From Deltaproteobacteria bacterium (lineage in GTDB: Bacteria; Desulfobacterota; Binatia; UBA1149; JAJCZL01): a DNA stretch of 64,000 bases. Shown here one piece after another: positions 25,276 through 33,084 of the stretch (the stretch's first letter is position 1; each line of letters starts with the position of its first letter). The stretch lies in NCBI GenBank assembly GCA_029262415.1, contig JAJCZL010000018.1:1-64000 (forward strand). Direction: 5' to 3'. A program made the translations under genes and the position numbers. The notes beneath the pieces were generated by a model, which saw only the letters and a program-made list of their open reading frames with translations, made no database searches and was not told where the DNA came from.

Positions 25276-26592
25276 TTATTTCAAAATATTCGCAGTGGAC
25301 GAAGTAAGGTAGGTACCCTGCGGCGTGCAGCCCGCAACCGAGACCAGCATCTGTCCGGCCGGCCTGGGCAACGCACCTTTCAGCACGACCGTGAAACGGT
25401 CTCTTTGTTTGCTCTGCTCGACGCCGAGTTCAGCCGTCGTCGGCAGGTCGCGACCGGGGCCGGAAGACAACAGAACCGAGGCACCGGAGTCGTGCTTCCA
25501 TTGCCACACCGTCATCGGTTTCCCCTCGGAACCGACTACAAAACTGGCCGGAGGATCTACCGGTGCAAAGCCGATGCGCAACGACGCACACGAGTTCGGG
25601 CCGTCATCCCAAGACGCACGTATCGCCATGTTACCGTCGTCGGCGACAACACCGACATCGATGGGTTCGAAATAGCGGATATAGCCGCCGCTCAACGCCA
25701 TACGGGCAACCTTGCCGCCGGTGACCGAGTCCCAAGCCGGATCTTTCAAACTCAAAGGCGGCGTACCACGCGACACCGAAAGCGCGCTGCGAGAAGACTG
25801 CTGCACGTCCAGGGGCTTGCCGAACGAGGTAATATAGCGCACCACCGCCCACCTCTCCTCGGTGTTCATGGCATCCTTCCAGAACCCCGTCATCGGCGTC
25901 CCGTCCAAACCCGTCAGCACGCGAAGATACAGGTCCTCGGGTCGGGAACCGCCCTTGTACACACCGATACTATAGTTGCGTGGGTGCAGCGGCTCTCCCC
26001 AGTCATCTTTCGTCTCTTCGACGGGCTTGGCGTCGCCCTTACCGGTCTCGCCGTGGCATCCGATGCAACCCATCTTCGTGTACAGCTCTTTGCCCAACGC
26101 GAGTTGTCGATCATCCGGCACCGGCATCGCTGGAACTACGGCCGGCGGAGGAGTCTCGTAAAGCGAAAACCAGCTTCCCTCTTCACTCTCGGGTCCACCG
26201 AGCGTCTTGAGAAACACGACGGCGTCAGCGATATCCTGCTCGTCCAGGTCGCGAAAAGACGGCATCCCGGTGCCCGGCATACCGTTGGTCACTGTCTTGA
26301 CGAGATCCTCGGTGGTCGGCAACTCACCGCTCTCGGTACTGCGCAGCTTGAAAAGACCCTTCTGGAAATTGCGCGGGCGCGGGCTCATGAGCGCGGCGGC
26401 CGGACCGTCGCCGTGACCGGTATCGCCGTGACACACCGCGCACTGACGATCAAAAATCGTTTTGCCGTTGCCCGCGTCGGCGGCCCTAGCCGGGCTTGCC
26501 GTCAGCCAATTCACCGTGACCACCAGAACCGCCGCGACCAGATACGCTCTGGTGACACATTGCGGAGATAAAACACTCAAGTACGTTTTCAT
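25276..26592 (-). CDS. Diheme cytochrome c fused to an EbdC-like heme-b domain
   Basis: A 438-residue exported protein. Signal peptide at 1-37 (ending ASPARAAD). Two cytochrome c domains bind heme at C51-AV-C54-H55 and C176-IG-C179-H180. From about residue 285 the protein continues as a beta-rich domain with 'PMTVWQWKHDSG' (M360, WQW 363-365), which resembles the EbdC-like gamma subunit's M111 and WQW. It may therefore bind a b-type heme. One chain would thus link an EbdC-type heme to two c-hemes. It is the natural periplasmic electron acceptor for the alpha/beta enzymes of the operon. Start 26592 lies seven bases after the TorD-like stop. Confidence 0.82.
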   Translation of the reverse strand: MKTYLSVLSPQCVTRAYLVAAVLVVTVNWLTASPARAADAGNGKTIFDRQCAVCHGDTGHGDGPAAALMSPRPRNFQKGLFKLRSTESGELPTTEDLVKTVTNGMPGTGMPSFRDLDEQDIADAVVFLKTLGGPESEEGSWFSLYETPPPAVVPAMPVPDDRQLALGKELYTKMGCIGCHGETGKGDAKPVEETKDDWGEPLHPRNYSIGVYKGGSRPEDLYLRVLTGLDGTPMTGFWKDAMNTEERWAVVRYITSFGKPLDVQQSSRSALSVSRGTPPLSLKDPAWDSVTGGKVARMALSGGYIRYFEPIDVGVVADDGNMAIRASWDDGPNSCASLRIGFAPVDPPASFVVGSEGKPMTVWQWKHDSGASVLLSSGPGRDLPTTAELGVEQSKQRDRFTVVLKGALPRPAGQMLVSVAGCTPQGTYLTSSTANILK

Positions 26593-26599
26593 GACCGAC

Positions 26600-27292
26600 T
26601 CACTCTTGCACAGGCCCTTCCGAGCCAATCAGATACACTGCGTCGGCTTTACAATAGGCGGCGGTCAAGCCTACGAGGGCGCGCCAGAACGGTTGCACCT
26701 CGACCTTATCGAGCTTCTTCAAGGCGAGCGGCAACCAGCGCGCTGGGTGCCGCACCAAAAAATCGCGCGCCGCACGCCGCGGCGAACCGGCATCGGTGCC
26801 GACACGCAGTGCCTCCAATTCTTTGAAGGTGAGGAAATGCAGAAACTCGAGCTCGGTACTCAAATGGTCGGGGAGATCTTTCTCTTCCTTTGACGTCGTC
26901 AGCCCGAAGAAGCGATAAAATCGCAGCGCTTCCTCCATCACTTTCTGTCGATCACCGATCCAATGGCCTCCGTAAAGTGGGCAGGGAGGACCTCCGGCAC
27001 CGACGTCGAACAGGCTCACATAGACAGATTGGAATTCATCGTACTCGGGTTCCACCGCGCCCAGTCCGGCCAGTAACTCCTCGGCATTGCCCACACTATA
27101 GGGCAACGCGGCCAGGCATTCCCCGGCCGCCGGCGCCAGTTGTCCGCTCAATGCGAGTTCGTGGAAGTCCTCCCACGGGAAACGCAGCCAGGACGACAGA
27201 TGACTATAGAGAGTACTGCGAGCCGCTGCGTAGCGTTCTGCGCCCGGTGCTATGGCTTCAATAGTTGTGGCGTTCTGCGTGGCATTTTGCAT
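26600..27292 (-). CDS. TorD/DmsD-family molybdoenzyme chaperone
   Basis: A 230-residue cytosolic all-helical chaperone. The family core is present: 'ARSTLYSHLSSWLRFPWEDFHEL', then 'EYDEFQSVYVSLFDVGAGGPPCPLYGG' (the E-Y/F-x-LF core), 'RQKVMEEALRFYRFFGL', and 'DHLSTELEFLHFLTFKE'. Such proteins hold the apo-catalytic subunit, protect the twin-arginine signal and help cofactor insertion. One chaperone would have to serve five alpha subunits. The start at 27292 follows GAGGAG; earlier in-frame starts overlap alpha2. Confidence 0.9.
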   Translation of the reverse strand: MQNATQNATTIEAIAPGAERYAAARSTLYSHLSSWLRFPWEDFHELALSGQLAPAAGECLAALPYSVGNAEELLAGLGAVEPEYDEFQSVYVSLFDVGAGGPPCPLYGGHWIGDRQKVMEEALRFYRFFGLTTSKEEKDLPDHLSTELEFLHFLTFKELEALRVGTDAGSPRRAARDFLVRHPARWLPLALKKLDKVEVQPFWRALVGLTAAYCKADAVYLIGSEGPVQE

Positions 27293-27329
27293 TGTGGATT
27301 CTCCTCGGCGTTTGCTCATCGAACTGGAT

Positions 27330-30194
27330 TCACGGGAGTCGTACGACATCCACCCGCGTGTCGCGACCGGCTTGCCCTGGCTCGTAGTGTGCGAACGACC
27401 AGGCCAAATGCCCGTAATCGGCCGCCAATTGGGTTACCTTTAACGGCGCAGGCGCGACGTGTTGATGGCTGCGCCCTTCTTCGAACTGAAACGGTTCCCA
27501 AGAGTGATACACCGTAGCCACGCCCGGACGGGAACTCGGCACAATCTTCGCACGTGCAATAAAGTTACTGACATCGTTGTAAACCTGTACACGGTCGTAA
27601 TCGTCGATGCCGCGTTCGGCCGCATCGACGATGCCAAGCAAAACCACAGGCTCTCCTCTTTGTAAGCGCAACATCAGTTCGTTATCGCGCCAGATCGAGT
27701 GGATACTCCAGCGTGCGTGTCCACCCGACAGCGTAAGAGGAAAGTCTCCGCCGGCCGCGGGAGGCTCTTTGAAACGCGGCAACTCTTCGCCGAGCTTCAG
27801 AAACCAGCGATGGTCGATGTAGAACTGTTGGCGGCCGGTCAGAGTCGGATACGGTTTTTTCTGTTCGACAAACCAGCGCAAGGGTACTACCGGTTCTCTC
27901 TCCGAGTAATCGGAATAGATGCCCGTGGTCGCGCCTTGCTGGCCGAGGGATTTGATGCGTTCGGTGCCCGACTTGCGCAACCCTTCGAGGTCCATCCCTT
28001 TTGATGCAGCCGATACCGTCAGGATGAAATCGGCGAGTTTTTCTTCGTCGTGCGCACCGAAACGGCCGTCGTCGCTGAAACCGTCGCCCAACTCGGTGAG
28101 GTTGCGGTCGACACCGAGGTAATCGCTATATGCGCCCACTCCGCGCTCGCGCGCACGGCGCGCGACGGCGTGGGCCAAGTGGTGGAAGATCTCCCATTCC
28201 GGTTTTGACTCACCGGCCGGGCTGACGGCGCGGTCGCCGAGCGTCACGTAGGGTATCAGTGAGGGAATATACTTAAACCCGACTTTTTCGTACCAGCCCG
28301 CCGCGGGCAGAACGATATCGCTGACTAAGGCGGTTTCGTTCATGCGGAAATCAACGTGAACCACCGTGTCGAGCTTGGGCCACAAGTGTTCTACGAGCAG
28401 ATGGCCGCTTCTGGAATGACGCACGACGTTGCCGAAAATCGACAGCATGAAGGTCGGGGTTACCTCGGTGTTGATCGGATAAAACTTCTTATTGAGAGCC
28501 TCGTCGACGTATTGCGCCGGACCGTCGGCGAGCATCGGATCTCCGTAGGCGGGTACCGCGCTGACCTTGCTCAACCCGCCGTGAACGTAGTGCCACAGCC
28601 CCGAGGGCACAAAATACTTGGAGAAGTCGGCAAGATTATCCTCAGGATCGCGGAAGTAGCTGCGCGTGGCGAGGATGATCAGATCGATCAAACCGAGGTC
28701 GCGCTGCATCGAGAGCACCGGCCATCCCTCCATGCCCACGAACGCCCCCGATCGCCAGCCGCCGCCCGCGCGCCCGAGATTGCCGGTGACCGAAGCGAGA
28801 AGAATCTGCGCGCGCTGCAACAGGTCGGAGTGATAAAACTTACACGAGCCGTACTGTGAAAGGATCAACGCGCTCGGCGCCGAAGCAAAATCACGCGCGA
28901 AACGGCGAATCGTAGCGGCCGAGATCCCGGTCACCTTCGACGCCGCCTCCGGACGATACTCGGCATCGAGCAGACGCTTGAGCCGATCGAACACCGTCTC
29001 CACCTCGACTACGACACCACCCGGCAGACTGACCTTGCTGGACCCCGAAAGCGTGGGTTTGGTCTCTCCCCAATCGAGCGTCTCCTGCGAGTTCTTGCCG
29101 GTCCCCGGTGCCTTGACCAAACCTCGCCCCACAGAATCCAAAACGTAGAAGACTTGCTCGCTACCCCGTTTGCCGAGATCGGATTCACGCAAGAAACGGC
29201 CGTTGTCCTTGCGAACGAGAAAGGGAAGATCGGTTTGCTCGATCAGATAGGCTTGGTCGTGCAGCCCCTCGTCGAGCACAACCTGTACGGCCGACATAGC
29301 CAAAGCGGCATCGGTACCGGGCCGCGGGCTGATCCAGGTATCGGCATGAACCGTTGAGGCGTTGTAGTCGGGAGCGATACTGGTGATGCGCGTGCCGTTG
29401 TAACGCGCTTCGTTGAGAAAATGAGCGTCGGGAATACGCGTGTACACGGGGTTGAACGCCCACAAGACAATGTGCCGCGAACGAAACCAGTCATCCGAAC
29501 TGCCGTCGGTATGCGGGGTGCCGAGCGTGATCGTGCCGCCGAAAGCGACATCGCCGATCATCGCCATATTGTCGGTGATCGGTCCGCCGAGCATCTTGAA
29601 AAACCGTAGTGCCGCCGCCGAATTGGGTCCGTAGTCGATTTCGGGACCCAGCTCGGCAATCACTCCGGCCCCACCCGCACGCTCCACCGCATCGACCAAG
29701 CCGTCGGCGATTTCGTCGAGGGCTTGGTGCCACGAAATTCTTTTCCAGCGGCGGCTGCCGCGCGGCCCAACACGCTTTAATGGATATCGTAACCGGGTGG
29801 GCCCGATCGATAGATGGCTCGCGCAGGCACCTTTTTGACAACCCCGTGGGTTGAAATCCGGGCATTCGCCGCAACCTTCATCGTAACTGCCGGCCTGCTC
29901 CTCGCGCCAAACCACGTCGTCGCGTACGTATAGGTTCCAAGCGCACGCCGATACGCAGTTGGCGTTTGTATGCGTACCTTTGGCGATCCGATCCCAGCTC
30001 CATGCCTCACGATAGAGGTCTCGCCAATCCCCGTACTCGTTTGCGCCGACGCCCGTGCCGCCGCGTCCGCCGCCGGCTGCGGGATCGAGCGCTGCGCTCG
30101 CGCCGGGCGGGGCAAAGCCCAGACGGGCCATCATCAAGGTCAGCGCGCCGGCTGAAGAAAGCTGCAAAAACCGGCGCCTGCTGACGGCGTTCAT
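27330..30194 (-). CDS. Molybdopterin catalytic subunit, alpha2 (EbdA/S25DH-like)
   Basis: A 954-residue type II molybdoenzyme subunit with twin-arginine signal SRRRFLQLSSAG (5-16). FS0 ligands H75, C80, C84 and C119 (ending FNPRGCQKGAC), with two extra cysteines just before (EGCGECPDF). The predicted Mo ligand lies in 'MIGDVAFGGTI', where the alpha1/alpha3 'GDMP.GCVQ' sequence is replaced. Next comes 'DDWFRSRHIVLWAFNPVYTRIPDAHF'. It starts inside the alpha3 stop (ATGA), at a methionine selected because it immediately precedes the twin-arginine motif. Its active-site loop differs enough from the others to suggest another substrate. Confidence 0.92.
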   Translation of the reverse strand: MNAVSRRRFLQLSSAGALTLMMARLGFAPPGASAALDPAAGGGRGGTGVGANEYGDWRDLYREAWSWDRIAKGTHTNANCVSACAWNLYVRDDVVWREEQAGSYDEGCGECPDFNPRGCQKGACASHLSIGPTRLRYPLKRVGPRGSRRWKRISWHQALDEIADGLVDAVERAGGAGVIAELGPEIDYGPNSAAALRFFKMLGGPITDNMAMIGDVAFGGTITLGTPHTDGSSDDWFRSRHIVLWAFNPVYTRIPDAHFLNEARYNGTRITSIAPDYNASTVHADTWISPRPGTDAALAMSAVQVVLDEGLHDQAYLIEQTDLPFLVRKDNGRFLRESDLGKRGSEQVFYVLDSVGRGLVKAPGTGKNSQETLDWGETKPTLSGSSKVSLPGGVVVEVETVFDRLKRLLDAEYRPEAASKVTGISAATIRRFARDFASAPSALILSQYGSCKFYHSDLLQRAQILLASVTGNLGRAGGGWRSGAFVGMEGWPVLSMQRDLGLIDLIILATRSYFRDPEDNLADFSKYFVPSGLWHYVHGGLSKVSAVPAYGDPMLADGPAQYVDEALNKKFYPINTEVTPTFMLSIFGNVVRHSRSGHLLVEHLWPKLDTVVHVDFRMNETALVSDIVLPAAGWYEKVGFKYIPSLIPYVTLGDRAVSPAGESKPEWEIFHHLAHAVARRARERGVGAYSDYLGVDRNLTELGDGFSDDGRFGAHDEEKLADFILTVSAASKGMDLEGLRKSGTERIKSLGQQGATTGIYSDYSEREPVVPLRWFVEQKKPYPTLTGRQQFYIDHRWFLKLGEELPRFKEPPAAGGDFPLTLSGGHARWSIHSIWRDNELMLRLQRGEPVVLLGIVDAAERGIDDYDRVQVYNDVSNFIARAKIVPSSRPGVATVYHSWEPFQFEEGRSHQHVAPAPLKVTQLAADYGHLAWSFAHYEPGQAGRDTRVDVVRLP

Positions 30195-33073
30195 ACCCGT
30201 TCGACTTCCACCGTTGCGCCGCGCGGGCCGTGGCTCGGGGCACCGTAGTTGATGCGATAATGAAGCTGACCGTAGCCGCCTGCCATGTGCAACGCCTTCC
30301 ACGGCGAGGCCACAGGCTCTTGCTGGCCGGCATGACCCGGGAACTGGTAGGGCTCCCAGGCGTGATAAATCATCACTTGCCCGCGCTGAACCGCCCCACT
30401 GGTCTTCACCAGCGTCTCGAAGGTGCCTACATCATTGAAGACGCGTACACGATCGTTGTCGGCCACTCGACGTACGCGCGCGTCGTCGTCGTTCATGTAC
30501 AACACCGGTTCGCCCCGCTGCAGCCGCAACATCAAATCGTGGTCGCGCCAGATCGCGTGAATGCTCCAACGGGTATGCCCGCCGGTCATACGCAACGGGT
30601 AGTCGCCGCCCGCGGCCGGAGGATCCTTGTGCACCGGAAGTTGTTCTCCCGCTCCAAGGAACCATTCGTGATCGATGTAAAACTGCTGGCGGCCCGTCAA
30701 CGTAGGCCACGATTCCTTGCCCTCGACTTGCCAGGCGTGCGGATACAGAGGCTTGTTGATGTCCTGGTCCGTACAGATGGCACTGATCGACGAATAGTGA
30801 CCGTTGCGCTTGATCGGGATCACCCCTCTTTCGAGCGCCTGTTTCCAGGTCATCGAGTCGCAGACTTCGGATTGCTCAAATATTTGATCGAGAAGGGGTT
30901 GAGAATCCTCGGGAACGAATTTGCCGTTCTCACTCCACTGGTCAAAGACCTCCGTTAAGGCGAAGTCGTTGCCGAATACGTCTTTGAGCTTGCCGACACC
31001 TCTGCGTTTGGCACGCTCTTGAATGCGGCGGGCCAACTGACCGAAGATCCACCACTCCTCACGGGACTCTCCGATCGGTTCGACCGCCTTACCGGCAAGG
31101 ACAATGTAGGGAAGGTAGGATTGGGTGTACTTGATACTGTCTTTTTCGTAATAGCCCGCCGCGGGCAGCAACAGGTCGCTGTGCAGCCCGGTTGTCGACA
31201 TGCGGAAGTTCACGTTGACGATGAGGTCGAGCTTCGGCCACAGGTTCTTCAATGCAACCTGCGGAGTCGGCCAGCGGCGAAGCGGATTCGGTGCACTGAA
31301 GAACAGCACTTTCGGATCCTTGCCCGGAGGAGGATAAACCGGCACCCACTCGCGCTCTAACGAGGTCTTCACGGCATCGTTGACACTCAGACCCCCGGCG
31401 GCGTCGTTGTAGTCGGGGTTGCCCATGGTCTGCTCGTAGCCGGCGTGCACGTAGAGCCAGGGCATCAACGGTGTATAGAGCTGTTTGGCGCTCTGTTCGG
31501 TAATCAAGCGTTCCATATCGCGCACCGGCAGGCGCGACATGAACTTCATAAGCAGGCTCTGCCACCACTTGATATCGTACTGCGCACTGAACCGCTCGAA
31601 CCCGCTCACCGTCCACCACGAAGCGATGCGAAGACCTCCGCCGGACTTGCCCTGATTGCCGGTGAGGGCCATCAGCAGAGCCATCCCCCGGTGCATGAGG
31701 TCGCTGTGGTAGTGCTTACACGCACCCCAAGACGCAAAAATCATCGCGGTGCCGGCGCCTGCAATCTCGTGGGTGAGTTTTCGAATCACCGCCGGAGCAA
31801 CTCCGGTGATCTCGGCAGCGGCCTCGGGGCGATAGTTCGCATTCAGGTTGCGCCGCAGAGATTCAAAAACCGGCTCGACCTCGACTCTGCCACCACCGGC
31901 AAGCTTGACCTCGAAGGTCCCTTCCAGAGCCGGACGGATCGCCCCGAGCACCAGCGTCGGCTTACTGCGTCCCTGGCTACCGGGAGCCAGGACCGGCCGG
32001 CCCGAGGTTTCATCCCAAAGATAGAAAGCGTCATCGCGGCCTTTGCTGCTGACGTCGCTCTCACGCAGAAACCGCCCGGTATCGGTACGTACCAAGAAAG
32101 GCAGGTCGGTCTGCTCGCGAACGTAGTCAGAGTCGATCAGGTTCTCGGCGATCAAGACCTGGGCTAGCGAGAGCGCAAGAGCCGGGTCGGACTCGACCCG
32201 CGGGTTGACCCAAAGATCGGCGTGGATCGCGGTCGCGTTCATGTCGGGGGCGATGACGATCAGTTTTGCTCCCCGGTAGCGGGCTTCGGTCATGAAGTGC
32301 ACTTCGGGGATACGCGTATAGACGGGGTTGCCGCTCCAAACCACGATACAGTCGGAGTTGAACCAGTCGTCGCTGGTGCCCTCGCAGTTGAACATCCCCC
32401 AGGTCTGCACACAGCCCATCGGCATGTCGCCGACACCTGCCCAGCCGTCGATGTGTGAGGCACGCAGAATATTGGCCAAACGAAATTCGCCGGCCGTGCC
32501 GGGGCCGAAATCTATATTGGTCGTTCCCTGATCGTACACCACGGTTTCGGGGCCATGCTCAACCGCCGCGTCGATAATCGCGTCGGCGAGCGTATCGATG
32601 GCTTCGTCCCATGAGATGCGCTTCCAACGGCCCCCGCCACGTTCACCGACTCGCTTGAGCGGATAACGAAGCCGGGTGGGCGCGTACATGAGGCTGGTAT
32701 AGGCCGCGCCTTTTTGACAGCCGCGCGGGAAGAAATCCGGCGCGCCGGCGCGCGCTTCGTTGTAGACCTGCGCCTGTTCCTCCCGCCACGCGATGCCGTC
32801 CTTGACGTAGACCTTCCATGCGCAAGCCGAGATGCAGTTAGCACGGGTGTGCGAGCAACGTGCGATTGAATCCCACGTCCATTTTTCCCGATAGACGTCG
32901 CGCCAGTCTCCGTAAATTCCGCCGCGAGCCGCCAGCGTGGTCCCTTCTCCGACGCCCTGCCCGCCGCTTGCGTCGCTGGGGACCACAAGTACTTGGAGAG
33001 AACTGGTCGCCAACACCACCGCGGTCAAGCCGGATGCGCGTAAGAACTGACGGCGGGTGAGTGTGCTGTCCAT
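30191..33073 (-). CDS. Molybdopterin catalytic subunit, alpha3 (EbdA/S25DH-like)
   Basis: A 960-residue type II molybdoenzyme subunit. Twin-arginine signal LTRRQFLRASG (5-15). FS0 ligands H75, C80, C84 and C119. Predicted Mo ligand in 'GVGDMPMGCVQTWG', then 'DDWFNSDCIVVWSGNPVYTRIPEVHF'. Across the whole length, including the C-terminal 'HYRINYGAPSHGPRGATVEVERV', it is closest to alpha1, so these two look like the youngest duplication. Eleven bases separate it from alpha4. The start codon has AGGAG a few bases upstream. Confidence 0.93.
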   Translation of the reverse strand: MDSTLTRRQFLRASGLTAVVLATSSLQVLVVPSDASGGQGVGEGTTLAARGGIYGDWRDVYREKWTWDSIARCSHTRANCISACAWKVYVKDGIAWREEQAQVYNEARAGAPDFFPRGCQKGAAYTSLMYAPTRLRYPLKRVGERGGGRWKRISWDEAIDTLADAIIDAAVEHGPETVVYDQGTTNIDFGPGTAGEFRLANILRASHIDGWAGVGDMPMGCVQTWGMFNCEGTSDDWFNSDCIVVWSGNPVYTRIPEVHFMTEARYRGAKLIVIAPDMNATAIHADLWVNPRVESDPALALSLAQVLIAENLIDSDYVREQTDLPFLVRTDTGRFLRESDVSSKGRDDAFYLWDETSGRPVLAPGSQGRSKPTLVLGAIRPALEGTFEVKLAGGGRVEVEPVFESLRRNLNANYRPEAAAEITGVAPAVIRKLTHEIAGAGTAMIFASWGACKHYHSDLMHRGMALLMALTGNQGKSGGGLRIASWWTVSGFERFSAQYDIKWWQSLLMKFMSRLPVRDMERLITEQSAKQLYTPLMPWLYVHAGYEQTMGNPDYNDAAGGLSVNDAVKTSLEREWVPVYPPPGKDPKVLFFSAPNPLRRWPTPQVALKNLWPKLDLIVNVNFRMSTTGLHSDLLLPAAGYYEKDSIKYTQSYLPYIVLAGKAVEPIGESREEWWIFGQLARRIQERAKRRGVGKLKDVFGNDFALTEVFDQWSENGKFVPEDSQPLLDQIFEQSEVCDSMTWKQALERGVIPIKRNGHYSSISAICTDQDINKPLYPHAWQVEGKESWPTLTGRQQFYIDHEWFLGAGEQLPVHKDPPAAGGDYPLRMTGGHTRWSIHAIWRDHDLMLRLQRGEPVLYMNDDDARVRRVADNDRVRVFNDVGTFETLVKTSGAVQRGQVMIYHAWEPYQFPGHAGQQEPVASPWKALHMAGGYGQLHYRINYGAPSHGPRGATVEVERV

Positions 33074-33084
33074 GGGTTCTCCTC

